From Neptunomonas japonica JAMM 1380 (GTDB lineage: Bacteria > Pseudomonadota > Gammaproteobacteria > Pseudomonadales > Balneatricaceae), in contig NZ_AP014546.1 in the NCBI RefSeq assembly GCF_016592555.1, positions 2,862,501 through 2,926,500 of the forward strand: a stretch of DNA of 64,000 nt, written 5' to 3'. The position numbers were made by a program, and so were the translations under genes. Below, in pieces: positions 46,080 through 55,015 of this stretch. The notes under the pieces were generated by a model that saw only the letters and a program-made list of their open reading frames with translations, had not been told where the DNA came from and did not search any database. The stretch's first letter is position 1. Every line of letters begins with the position of its first letter.

Positions 46080-46181
46080 CGGTTACTCCCGATAATAATG
46101 ATTTAGGCTAGAGCCTGACCTAACTACACTGTTTTAGTAGGCTCAACGCTATTCACTAAATACTTAAGAAAATATGCAGGC

Positions 46182-47141
46182 TTAACTCAGTGCACCACCA
46201 CAGCTTGACCCCTGGCCTGCTGTGCAACCGTAACAGTGGTCGCCAATCCGAATTACGCTTTCTTGCAGCCCTTCTTCGAGCAAAGCCTCTAAATGAACAG
46301 GTTCACGGCTACTACCTAAAGGCATTTTTAGCTGTTGATTAAAATCACAATCATGCACAAAGCCTTGCCAATCAACCGAAACTAACGAACGGCACATAAG
46401 ACTATCCAACGTTGCCTTATTAAAAGAAGCACGCAACAGATCCATATAAGGAAGAAAAGTCTTTTTAGAAATAAGCATGCTGCCAAAACGTTGAATAGGC
46501 ATATTTGCTAACGTAAATAAATTAGAAAACTGCACACCGTAGCGGGCATCTAACTCAGATTTGTAAGAAGTTTCTAAAGCTACCTGCTCCGGTGGCAAAA
46601 CAGGACCTTGCGGGTTATAAACAAGGTTGAGCACCTTGCTTGAGCCTTTTTGTCCATACCCAAGTGCGTTGAGCTGTTTTAACCCTGCAATACTCGCCAA
46701 GAAAACACCATCACCGCGTTGAGCGTCAACATTATCTTCTAGATAACAAGGCAGTGATGCCACGACTTCAACATCATGCTCAGCTAAAAACTCCGCGAAG
46801 TCTTCGTAGCCAGGCTCACAAAGAATGGTCAGGTTACAACGATCTATGACTTTTACACCTAACTTACGCGCCTCAATAACTAAACGCTTAAAATGCTGAT
46901 TCATCTCCGGCGCACCACCCGTTAAATCGAGTGTAGTGATACCGTACTTTTCAATAAAGTCCAACATCAACTGCATCGTTTCCCAGTCCATCTCTTCGGT
47001 GCGCTTTGGGCTAGCCGCCACATGACAATGGAGACAAGTTTGATTGCAGCGATAGCCCAAATTTGCCTGTAACGTATCTAATTTAGTACGTGTAATAGAG
47101 GGGAAATCTGTCTGAATCAGGTGTGGCAGCATTTCATGCAT
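46182..47141 (-). CDS. arsS: Arsenosugar biosynthesis radical SAM protein ArsS
   Basis: 319 residues. The radical SAM cluster motif CNQTCLHC (Cys32, Cys36, Cys39) is followed by DLTGGAPEMN, the family's SAM-binding strand, and by a Cys-rich C-terminal region (CYGCTAGQGSSCGGALS) that can hold another cluster or bind arsenic. This is the ArsS/rSAM-selenodomain layout. ArsS is reported to couple the adenosyl radical to methylated arsenic on the way to arsenosugars. The partner methyltransferase arsM is not in this operon. About 140 bases separate it from arsJ, with no other gene. Confidence 0.93.
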   Translation of the reverse strand: MHEMLPHLIQTDFPSITRTKLDTLQANLGYRCNQTCLHCHVAASPKRTEEMDWETMQLMLDFIEKYGITTLDLTGGAPEMNQHFKRLVIEARKLGVKVIDRCNLTILCEPGYEDFAEFLAEHDVEVVASLPCYLEDNVDAQRGDGVFLASIAGLKQLNALGYGQKGSSKVLNLVYNPQGPVLPPEQVALETSYKSELDARYGVQFSNLFTLANMPIQRFGSMLISKKTFLPYMDLLRASFNKATLDSLMCRSLVSVDWQGFVHDCDFNQQLKMPLGSSREPVHLEALLEEGLQESVIRIGDHCYGCTAGQGSSCGGALS

Positions 47142-47281
47142 ATGAGGTTCTCTTTTATTTTTGATTTATTAAGGTTAGCCGAATGAAATACCTAAACCTT
47201 ACATTTCTTTTAATTAATATTTTATCTATTAAAAAACAACGAAGACTATCCTGACATCACAAGCTGAAACGAAAATGAAAT

Positions 47282-48508
47282 TTAAGTTGTTTGAGGCAAT
47301 TTAAATGAGATAAGCCACGCTAAAAACAGGAATAGCGACGATATCCACAAACATGCCTCCAACCCGTAGAGTTGATACACTCCCCCTGAAAGTATAGTCC
47401 CCACTAACCGGCCCATTGCATTTGCCATGTAGTAAAAACCAACATCGAGCGACACACCATCTTCTTTGGCATAGCTCACGATAAGATAGCTATGTAATGA
47501 TGAGTTCACGGCAAAAAAAGCCCCAAACATCATCAACCCGCCAATCAAACAGACTTCTAACCAATCACTGGAAAACGGCATATCCATACCCGCATTCAGA
47601 ACAGCAGCCATCCCTGCGGGTATCATTAATAGCGGAAATAACCAGAAAACAGCCACCCGGCCATCCGGCAACACACCTGAACGCTTACCTGTTACATAAG
47701 GCGCCAATGACTGAATAACACCATAACCAATAACCCAGCAGGCCATAAAACCACCAACAGTCCAATGATCCCAACCCAGCGTATCTGCAAAAAACACAGG
47801 AATAGCCACCACAAACCACACATCCCTTGCCGCAAAAAGAAATAGTCGTGCAGCGGACAAAACGTTTACGGCTTGGCTTTTTGAGAATACGTCTTTAAAT
47901 TTAGGCTTAGTTTTGGTTTTACCTAAGGATTCCTTTAGATTCAAAATCGACATTATCCAGACGATAAATAAACCCGCCGCCATCATTAAAACAGACGAAG
48001 TAAAACCGAACAGTGTCAGCAATACGCCGCCCAGAAAAAAACCAACGCCTTTCAGAGTGTTTTTAGATCCAGTTAATAGCGCTACCCACTGATACAATTT
48101 TCCCTGAGCATCTTCTGGAACGAGTAACTTAATAGCACTCTTAGCGCTCATTTTATTGAGGTCTTTCGCTATACCCGATAATGCCTGCGCAGCCATTACC
48201 CATGGAACCGTTAACCACGCAGCAGGGGCGGCTAACATAATAAGCGCCCCTACTTGTAATATTAGCCCAATGTTCATCGTCTTATTCAAGCCAAGACGAG
48301 CACCCAACCAGCCGCCAACTAAGTTGGTAACAACACCGAAGACTTCGTAAAAGAGGAACAAAAATGCGATATCTAACGGAGAATAACCCAAAGCATGAAA
48401 ATGGAGCACTACCAGCATGCGTAGCGCCCCATCCGTCAATGTAAAGGCCCAGTAATTGGCGGTAATAAGCAAGTACTGACGAATACCAGAAGAGATTGAT
48501 GCAAACAT
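47282..48508 (-). CDS. arsJ: Organoarsenical efflux MFS transporter ArsJ
   Basis: 408 residues with 11-12 membrane helices. The N-terminus NYWAFTLTDGALRMLVVLHFHALGYSPLDIAFLFLFYEVFGV is typical of ArsJ, and MFS loop residues GGWLGARLGLNKTMN follow. Its gene is next to the ArsJ-associated GAPDH gene, seven bases downstream of it. That pairing is the known 1-arseno-3-phosphoglycerate system: GAPDH makes the arseno-ester from arsenate and glyceraldehyde 3-phosphate, and ArsJ exports it. Confidence 0.94.
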   Translation of the reverse strand: MFASISSGIRQYLLITANYWAFTLTDGALRMLVVLHFHALGYSPLDIAFLFLFYEVFGVVTNLVGGWLGARLGLNKTMNIGLILQVGALIMLAAPAAWLTVPWVMAAQALSGIAKDLNKMSAKSAIKLLVPEDAQGKLYQWVALLTGSKNTLKGVGFFLGGVLLTLFGFTSSVLMMAAGLFIVWIMSILNLKESLGKTKTKPKFKDVFSKSQAVNVLSAARLFLFAARDVWFVVAIPVFFADTLGWDHWTVGGFMACWVIGYGVIQSLAPYVTGKRSGVLPDGRVAVFWLFPLLMIPAGMAAVLNAGMDMPFSSDWLEVCLIGGLMMFGAFFAVNSSLHSYLIVSYAKEDGVSLDVGFYYMANAMGRLVGTILSGGVYQLYGLEACLWISSLFLFLAWLISFKLPQTT

Positions 48509-48515
48509 GGAGTAA

Positions 48516-49526
48516 TTACTTCTGATCGATCAATCCAACCTTTTTGACCAGTTCAGCCGTTCGATTGGCATAACCCCACTCATTGTCATACCAGATGTAC
48601 ACTTTTACCTGTGTGCCATTCACTACCATAGTGGATAAGGCATCAATAATACCTGAGCGAGGATCTGTCTTGTAATCAATAGAAACCAGTGGCCGTTCTT
48701 CATAGCCAAGAATCCCTTGTAGCTCACCTTCTGCTGCGTCTTTAAATAGCTGGTTTACTTCTGCTTCTGTGGTTGTTTTTTCAACTTCAAACACACAGTC
48801 AGTCAATGAAGCATTGGCCAGTGGTACACGCACAGCATGCCCATTTAAGCGACCTTTTAGTTCAGGGAATATATGAGTAATAGCTGTTGCTGAACCCGTT
48901 GTTGTTGGGATCAAACTCATTCCACAGGCACGTGCCCTACGTAAATCTTTATGGGGCGCATCCAAAATAGTTTGTGTATTTGTCACATCATGAATAGTCG
49001 TCATCGAACCATGGCGAATTCTTAGATTCTCATGAATCACCTTAACGACAGGAGCCAAACAGTTGGTAGTACAAGAAGCCGCTGTCACAATACTATGAAG
49101 CTCAGGATCATAAAGATCGTCATTCACCCCTAGCACCACATTAAGCACACCCGCTTCTTTAACAGGAGCACTCACCACCACGCGCTTTATTCCTTGATCT
49201 AAATAGCCCTTCAACAAAGCTTTGGTCTTCATTTTCCCTGATGCTTCAATAACAATATCGCAGCCTGACCAATCAGTGTCTGAGATCGCTCGGTTATGGC
49301 TCACGGTGAAAGACTTGTCACCCACCAAGATACGATAACCTTCGGCCTGTGCATCATGCTGCCAGCGCCCATGTACAGAATCAAAATTCAATAAGTGGGC
49401 AAGTGTTGGCGCATCACCACCCGGGTCATTAATATGCACGAACTCAACTTCAGGCCAGTCCCATGCCACACGCATCGCCAGACGCCCGATACGCCCAAAA
49501 CCATTAATACCCACTTTAATCGTCAT
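48516..49526 (-). CDS. ArsJ-associated glyceraldehyde-3-phosphate dehydrogenase
   Basis: 336 residues, a complete GAPDH: NAD-binding [16 protein letters not shown], the catalytic Cys in [51 protein letters not shown], and [15 protein letters not shown]. The insertion-free N-terminus and the [20 protein letters not shown] text are typical of the subgroup found beside arsJ rather than of glycolytic GapA. It converts arsenate plus G3P to 1-arseno-3-phosphoglycerate. It stands seven bases upstream of arsJ. Confidence 0.94.
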   Translation of the reverse strand: MTIKVGINGFGRIGRLAMRVAWDWPEVEFVHINDPGGDAPTLAHLLNFDSVHGRWQHDAQAEGYRILVGDKSFTVSHNRAISDTDWSGCDIVIEASGKMKTKALLKGYLDQGIKRVVVSAPVKEAGVLNVVLGVNDDLYDPELHSIVTAASCTTNCLAPVVKVIHENLRIRHGSMTTIHDVTNTQTILDAPHKDLRRARACGMSLIPTTTGSATAITHIFPELKGRLNGHAVRVPLANASLTDCVFEVEKTTTEAEVNQLFKDAAEGELQGILGYEERPLVSIDYKTDPRSGIIDALSTMVVNGTQVKVYIWYDNEWGYANRTAELVKKVGLIDQK

Positions 49527-49565
49527 TTTGTAATCCTTAGTACTTTTGTAAACACTGGTATAACA

Positions 49566-49805
49566 TTATGCGCTTGCTAACCAGGCCTCAACATCTGCCC
49601 TGTGCGGAATAGACCCGGAATGTACCAGTTGTTCATCAATAACAACAGCCGGAGTACTCATTACGCCATACCCCATAATAGCAGCCGGATCTGTCTCTTT
49701 CATGACAGTCACTTCGACGCCCACTTCTGCTGCCAAACGTGTCATAATTTCTGCTGTTTTTTCGCACTTAGTGCAACCAGAGCCTAGTACTTTAATAATT
49801 TTCAT
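49566..49805 (-). CDS. Small thioredoxin-like redox-active disulfide protein
   Basis: 79 residues from the ATG at 49805, which has GAGGA seven bases upstream. The frame is open seven codons further, but without a better site. It matches the redox-active disulfide protein 2 family: MKIIKVLGSGCTKCEKTAEIM with the CxxC pair (GSGCTKC), GVMSTPAVVIDEQLVHSG (cis-Pro) and a C-terminal AWL helix. It may reduce disulfides or arsenate/arsenical-thiol adducts. It sits between arsP (upstream) and the GAPDH gene (downstream). Confidence 0.9.
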   Translation of the reverse strand: MKIIKVLGSGCTKCEKTAEIMTRLAAEVGVEVTVMKETDPAAIMGYGVMSTPAVVIDEQLVHSGSIPHRADVEAWLASA

Positions 49806-49855
49806 ATCGAGATCCTCTTCAATCATGATTTGTAGCCATGTTTAAAGGCATGACT

Positions 49856-50848
49856 TCAAGCAGCGAGTAAAAATAACCCTACTCCATTAAAAATCCAGCC
49901 TACCAATGTAAAAGCAAAGAGCAGTAAACAAAATAAAATAGCTAACAGCTTCCACTGCATTACCTGTTTTAGCAAAATAAACTCAGGAAAGCTTGCTGCA
50001 ACAGTGCTCATACAAAACGCTAACGTAGTCCCAATCGGCAAGCCTTTAGTGATGAGGCTCTCCATCACAGGAATAACACCGGTTGCATTTGAATATAAAG
50101 GAATACCTAAGCCAACTGCCGCAGGAACAGACCACCACTGACCTTGCCCCAAGTTCTGAGCAAACCAACCTTCAGGCACAAACCCATGTAGTGCAGCCCC
50201 TAGCCCAACACCAACAATAACCCACTTCCAGACTCTGCTAAAAATATCGACCAGCTCATCTTTTGCAAACTGATGCCGTTGAGCCAGATTTAAGCGCCGG
50301 CGTTCTCCCTTAACGGCAGCCTGTTTTGCTTCAATATAAGCTTTTGCGGCAAAAGGTTGCAGCATTTTTTCTGCCTTAATCAGATCCAGAAAAATACCAC
50401 CGATAACGCCAACAGATATGCCTACCGCTATATATATCAGTGTAAACTTCCAACCCAATAAGCTTCCCAACAATACGATGGCGACTTCATTAATCAACGG
50501 AGAAGTCAGTAAAAATGACATGGTGATCCCGACAGGGATACCTGCCGATGTAAAGCCCAGAAAAAGAGGGATACTAGAACAAGAGCAAAAGGGAGTGACC
50601 GCACCAAAAACTGACCCCATAAGATAACCAACAAATCGGCTTTTACCCACCAGCCATGCACGTACGGATTCAACATTCATAGAGGCTCGCAGTAAAGCGA
50701 TCAGGTAAATCATCACCACCAATAGTGCAAATATCTTAGTGGTATCCTCAATAAAAAAATGTAGCGCATCGCCCCACTTAGTCGAAGCACTCAAGCCAAA
50801 TAAGTCGTATACCAACCAATCTGCCAATAATCTGAAACTATCTAACAT
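49856..50848 (-). CDS. arsP: ArsP-like permease (organoarsenical efflux)
   Basis: 330 residues, about eight membrane helices. The family motif FCSCSSIPLFLGFTSAGIPVGITMSFLLTSPLINE is complete, including the cysteine pair thought to bind trivalent organoarsenicals, and the second half has GIPLYSNATGVIPVMESLITKGLPIGTTLAF. It belongs to the DUF318/permease family that includes ArsP, which exports methylarsenite and roxarsone(III). The place at the head of an arsenic operon makes ArsP more likely than a generic permease. No arsR precedes it. Confidence 0.9.
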   Translation of the reverse strand: MLDSFRLLADWLVYDLFGLSASTKWGDALHFFIEDTTKIFALLVVMIYLIALLRASMNVESVRAWLVGKSRFVGYLMGSVFGAVTPFCSCSSIPLFLGFTSAGIPVGITMSFLLTSPLINEVAIVLLGSLLGWKFTLIYIAVGISVGVIGGIFLDLIKAEKMLQPFAAKAYIEAKQAAVKGERRRLNLAQRHQFAKDELVDIFSRVWKWVIVGVGLGAALHGFVPEGWFAQNLGQGQWWSVPAAVGLGIPLYSNATGVIPVMESLITKGLPIGTTLAFCMSTVAASFPEFILLKQVMQWKLLAILFCLLLFAFTLVGWIFNGVGLFLLAA

Positions 50849-51228
50849 AATACACCTGCCTGTTTGCTTAGCACTGCTATTGCAATATTTAGCATGGCTA
50901 TAACAGTACTAATAGAATAGCGTGATCTTTAGCATTACAGCATTGATTTAGGCGGGTATATTCTCCGATAACCAACCGACATTTACAGCTGATAACGCAG
51001 CACAAAAAACAGCCAATATATATCAACACTTAAAAAAAGAGCCTTATAAATAGAAAATAAATAGATGCACCCTCAATTTATTTCTTCAGAAATACCGACG
51101 AAGCACAAATTATTCTTTGTGTTTTGGCTAGCCTCGAATAAAATAAAGTTCGCCTTCAATCCATACTGGGTTGAACTATCATTCAGTGCGTTATTTACGC
51201 GGTCTGCAACGGTTGGAGACTTACGACG
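50849..51228. other. Intergenic region, promoters of the arsenic operon and speD
   Basis: 380 bases between divergent genes. A 69-codon frame at 51065-51274 runs into speD and has no recognisable content, so I do not call it. No convincing ArsR-type dyad is visible to me. The last part holds TTGGAG before the speD TTG start. Confidence 0.4.
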
Positions 51229-52044
51229 TTGTCATCGAACGGTAAAATTACATTACAAGGGTTTAACAACCTAACCAAGAGCTTAAGCTTCTGCATCTAC
51301 GATGTTTGCTATGCACAAACGGCCGAACAAAAAGCCGAGTATATTGAATATATCGATGAGCAGTACAATGCTGACAGGCTTACAGAAATTTTAAGTGAAG
51401 TTTGCGATATCATTGGCGCGAACATCCTTAACGTAGCTCGTCAAGACTATGAGCCCCAAGGTGCCAGCGTTACTATATTGGTTGCCGAAGAGCCTTTAAA
51501 AGACTCTGATGATGTTGATAAGACGGAGCAACCCGGTCCACTACCTGACTCAGTCGTTGCTCACTTAGATAAGAGCCATATCTGTGTCCATACGTATCCA
51601 GAAAGCCACCCAGATGATGGTATTTGTACCTTTAGAGCAGATATCGAAGTGTCTACCTGTGGCATTATCTCTCCACTAAAAGCACTCAACTATCTGATAC
51701 ACAAATTAGAGTCAGATATCGTTACAATCGATTATCGAGTACGCGGCTTTACCCGCGACATAAAAGGTGTCAAACACTATATCGATCACGACATTAACTC
51801 TATTCAGAACTTTATTAGCCAAGATATTCACGACCAGTACCGTATGCTGGATGTTAACGTGTACCAGGAAAATATTTTCCATACCAAAATGATGCTAAAT
51901 GATTACGATCTAGACCAATACCTCTTCGGAACTACGGTGAATGATCTGAAAGATAATGAAGCAGAAGAAGTATCAGAGCGTCTTTTCAAAGAGATGAACG
52001 AGATTTTCTACGGCCGCAATATGCCGGACATGAAAAACAACTAA
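51229..52044 (+). CDS. speD: S-adenosylmethionine decarboxylase proenzyme SpeD
   Basis: 271 residues, very close to the E. coli enzyme: [40 protein letters not shown], then the self-cleavage site [18 protein letters not shown], where Lys115-Ser116 should be split to create the pyruvoyl cofactor. It supplies decarboxylated AdoMet for spermidine synthesis. The start is a TTG at 51229 with GGAG about ten bases before it. This gives the right N-terminal length against E. coli, and no ATG fits. A terminator follows at 52077. No speE is adjacent. Confidence 0.95.
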   Translation: MSSNGKITLQGFNNLTKSLSFCIYDVCYAQTAEQKAEYIEYIDEQYNADRLTEILSEVCDIIGANILNVARQDYEPQGASVTILVAEEPLKDSDDVDKTEQPGPLPDSVVAHLDKSHICVHTYPESHPDDGICTFRADIEVSTCGIISPLKALNYLIHKLESDIVTIDYRVRGFTRDIKGVKHYIDHDINSIQNFISQDIHDQYRMLDVNVYQENIFHTKMMLNDYDLDQYLFGTTVNDLKDNEAEEVSERLFKEMNEIFYGRNMPDMKNN

Positions 52045-52076
52045 TACAGTTTAACGCGATGTAAGATCTACTAAAT

Positions 52077-52108
52077 AAGGCCAGCTATCATAGACTGGCC
52101 TTTTTTTT
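52077..52108 (+). terminator. Rho-independent terminator of speD
   Basis: AAGGCCAG, a loop of about eight to ten bases, CTGGCCTT and a run of T, 32 bases after the speD stop. It is a strong, GC-rich stem. Confidence 0.92.
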
Positions 52109-52262
52109 AACAAGCGAGTGACATCCCTCTTCACAATACAAAAATTTATAGCTGTCTTACTTGAATATTGCGATATGGCATATGACCTTACTTCTAATAG
52201 ACACATGATCCACAAGCCCTCATAAAAAAACTAAAACAAAGCATATTCCAAAAAAATATATT

Positions 52263-52270
52263 ATTATAAT
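52263..52270. promoter_or_regulatory. Candidate AT-rich operator upstream of the metallo-beta-lactamase gene
   Basis: The palindrome ATTATAAT lies in a very AT-rich stretch 27 bases before the start codon. Persulfide dioxygenase genes are often controlled by ArsR-type sulfur sensors (BigR/SqrR) at AT-rich dyads here. No such regulator gene is in the window, so this is a weak call and it could simply be a -10 box. Confidence 0.25.
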
Positions 52271-52296
52271 CAAAATCACATTTTGGGGTTTTGATC

Positions 52297-53160
52297 ATGT
52301 CTCCAGTGGTCACATCTTTCTTTGATGAAGATACATTCACCTTCAGCTATGTCGTTCATGCTACTGACTCTACGCACTGCGCAATTATCGACTCAGTTCT
52401 TAATTTTGATTATCCAAGTGGGCGCACATTTACTCGTTCAGCAGACGCCATGCTTAAATTCATAACAGAAAACGCACTAATAGTTGACTGGATACTAGAG
52501 ACACATGTCCATGCAGACCATCTATCTGCCAGCGCTTATCTACAGAAAAAAACAGGGGGGCGTACCGGCATTGGAGCCCATACTCCACTGGTACAACGTA
52601 CTTTTGGTGACATATTTAATGCTGGTAAAGCGTTCGCAAGAGACGCTAGTCAGTTTGACCAGATTTTTAATGACCAAGACACTATCACGATAGGCTCATT
52701 AGAAGGCAAAGCGATTCATACACCCGGCCACACACCGGCTTGCATCACCTATTTATTTGGCGATGCTGCTTTTGTCGGTGATACCTTATTTATGCCTGAC
52801 TATGGTACAGCACGTTGTGACTTTCCAGGTGGGGATGCAACCCATTTATATCAATCAATTCAAAAAATATATGCTCTACCCGATACCACTCGCTTGTTCA
52901 TGTGCCACGACTATAAAGCACCAGGGCGAAATAACTACGCTAATCAAAGCAGCGTAAGCGAAGAGCGCCTTAACAACATTCATATACATGTAGGCACCAG
53001 CGAAGCCGATTTTACGGCTATGCGTACCGAGCGAGATAAAAGCTTGGGGACACCTCAGTTAATGATACCGTCCGTTCAAGTCAACATGCGCGCAGGTAAG
53101 ATGCCAGCAGAAGAAGATAATGGGCAAGCTTATCTGAAAGTGCCGATTAATCTTTTGTAA
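52297..53160 (+). CDS. Metallo-beta-lactamase-fold persulfide dioxygenase-like protein (Blh/ETHE1 type)
   Basis: 287 residues from the ATG at 52297, with GGGG about nine bases upstream. The metal site follows the family: THVHADHLSAS, the later GHTPACITYL and FVGDTLFMPDYGTARCDFPGGDA, then MCHDYKAPGR, giving the mononuclear iron ligands of persulfide dioxygenases. The C-terminal sequence LMIPSVQVNMRAGKMP is typical of Blh. It oxidises glutathione persulfide to sulfite. The SulP gene follows 43 bases later, which fits export or exchange of the product anion. Confidence 0.9.
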   Translation: MSPVVTSFFDEDTFTFSYVVHATDSTHCAIIDSVLNFDYPSGRTFTRSADAMLKFITENALIVDWILETHVHADHLSASAYLQKKTGGRTGIGAHTPLVQRTFGDIFNAGKAFARDASQFDQIFNDQDTITIGSLEGKAIHTPGHTPACITYLFGDAAFVGDTLFMPDYGTARCDFPGGDATHLYQSIQKIYALPDTTRLFMCHDYKAPGRNNYANQSSVSEERLNNIHIHVGTSEADFTAMRTERDKSLGTPQLMIPSVQVNMRAGKMPAEEDNGQAYLKVPINLL

Positions 53161-53203
53161 TATTGATCAAAATCATTGACGTACTAGCATAAGGATAATC
53201 AGC

Positions 53204-54925
53204 ATGTTCAAACGTTATTTGCCGATTTTAGAGTGGATGAAAATTTACGATCGACAAATGTTTAGCAGTGATGCCATTGCTGCTGTCATTGTAACGATTA
53301 TGCTGATCCCACAATCCCTTGCTTACGCTTTACTGGCAGGACTGCCTGCTGAAGTAGGCTTGTATGCCAGTATTTTACCATTAATTGCCTATACCATTTT
53401 TGGCACCAGCCGCACCTTAGCTGTAGGACCGGTTGCTGTGGTTTCACTCATGACAGCGGCGGCTATTGGCAATATAGCTGTACAAGGAACAGAACAGTAT
53501 TTAACCGCAGCAATAGCATTAGCCTTTATTTCAGGGGCCATGTTAATTTTAATGGGTATTTTTAAACTGGGCTTATTTGCCAACTTTCTTAGCCATCCAG
53601 TTATTTCTGGCTTTATTACCGCGTCAGGGCTAATCATTGCGGCCAGCCAGTTAAAACATATTCTCGGTATTGAGGCGAGCGGGCATAATTTACTCGATAT
53701 ACTATTAGCCCTCTGCAACCACATAACACAGACTAATCTAGCCACAGTAGTCATCGGTATAGGCGCCATAGCCTTCCTGTTCTGGGCAAGAAAGAACCTT
53801 AAGAACTTACTACTACGCGGCGGGTTAAACGCTCGACTTTCAGACCTTATCGCTAAAGCAGGCCCCGTTTTTGTTGTAATCATTACAACACTCATTACCT
53901 GGGGAGGAAACTTACAAAACCAAGGCGTTAAAGTCATTGGCGTTATCCCTCAAGGCTTACCCTCACTAGCACTTCCCCCATTTGATCCTGACCTGTGGCA
54001 ACAGCTCTTTGTATCAGCCTTACTGATTAGCGTTGTTGGTTTTGTAGAATCTGTTTCGGTAGCACAGACACTCGCGGCAAAACGTCGTCAGCGGATATCT
54101 CCTGACCAAGAGCTTATAGGCCTAGGAACCTCTAACCTCGCCTCATCATTTTCTGGCGGTTTTCCTGTTACTGGAGGGTTTTCTCGCTCTGTCGTAAATT
54201 TTGATGCGGGCGCAGAAACACCCGCTGCCGGTGCATTTACCGCCATTGGCATTGCCATTGCAACACTGTTGCTCACACCTTTAATCTTTTTCTTACCTAA
54301 GGCTACACTCGCAGCCACCATTATCGTTGCCGTGTTGTCACTGGTCGATATTGCTGCACTAAAGCGTACGTGGACATACTCACGCAGTGACTTTTCAGCC
54401 ATGTTGGTCACAATAATAGTCACACTAGTGCAAGGTGTTGAACTAGGCATTATTGCCGGAGTAGGACTCTCCATATTTTTACATCTGCACCGTACCAGTA
54501 AGCCCCACAGTGCTTTAGTCGGCCAAGTACCGGGAACGGAACATTTCAGAAATATCGATCGCCACGAAGTAAAAACCGACAAGCATATTCTTACACTGCG
54601 TATAGATGAGAGCCTGTATTTTGCTAATGCGCGCTACCTAGAAGACAGAGTCTATGAATTAGTGGCCCTCACCCCAACCGTAAAGCACCTGATACTGATG
54701 TGCCCCGCCGTAAACCTCATTGATGCGTCTGCTTTAGAAAGTTTAGAGGCCATTAATGCACGCCTTAAAGATAGCGGTGTTATTTTTCATCTTTCAGAAG
54801 TAAAAGGGCCAGTCATGGATAAACTTAAACGCAGCCACTTTTTAGATGATCTAACAGGGCAAGTATTTCTCAGCCAATATACGGCATGGGAAGCGTTACG
54901 CACGCCAGAAAAAGCACCACTTTAG
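53204..54925 (+). CDS. SulP family anion permease with STAS domain
   Basis: 573 residues. About 10-12 membrane helices begin with VTIMLIPQSLAYALLAGLPAEVGLYASILPLIAYTIFGTSRTLAVGPVAV, the SulP core text, with GGFPVTGGFSRSVVNFDAGAETPAAGAFTA in the second half. The C-terminal STAS domain (about 440-560) contains LRIDESLYFANARYLEDRV and NLIDASALESLEAIN. The substrate is likely sulfate or another divalent anion. In many proteobacteria this gene stands beside a Blh-type gene as here, which suggests sulfite or sulfate traffic during sulfide or persulfide oxidation. Confidence 0.92.
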   Translation: MFKRYLPILEWMKIYDRQMFSSDAIAAVIVTIMLIPQSLAYALLAGLPAEVGLYASILPLIAYTIFGTSRTLAVGPVAVVSLMTAAAIGNIAVQGTEQYLTAAIALAFISGAMLILMGIFKLGLFANFLSHPVISGFITASGLIIAASQLKHILGIEASGHNLLDILLALCNHITQTNLATVVIGIGAIAFLFWARKNLKNLLLRGGLNARLSDLIAKAGPVFVVIITTLITWGGNLQNQGVKVIGVIPQGLPSLALPPFDPDLWQQLFVSALLISVVGFVESVSVAQTLAAKRRQRISPDQELIGLGTSNLASSFSGGFPVTGGFSRSVVNFDAGAETPAAGAFTAIGIAIATLLLTPLIFFLPKATLAATIIVAVLSLVDIAALKRTWTYSRSDFSAMLVTIIVTLVQGVELGIIAGVGLSIFLHLHRTSKPHSALVGQVPGTEHFRNIDRHEVKTDKHILTLRIDESLYFANARYLEDRVYELVALTPTVKHLILMCPAVNLIDASALESLEAINARLKDSGVIFHLSEVKGPVMDKLKRSHFLDDLTGQVFLSQYTAWEALRTPEKAPL

Positions 54926-55015
54926 ACCTATAAAAACACATCTACAGAAGGATTGTTCACAAACAGACAAACCGTCAAATTAATCTGTATTATCCTGACT
55001 CATCGAGTGCACCGA

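Noticed and set aside
51065..51274. 69-codon frame upstream of speD
   Set aside because: It overlaps the speD start, has no recognisable domain and no ribosome site. Length is within chance for AT-rich DNA.
53389..54582. Two long minus-strand frames (182 and 164 codons) opposite the SulP gene
   Set aside because: The SulP protein on the plus strand is complete and well conserved. The opposite frames show no motif.
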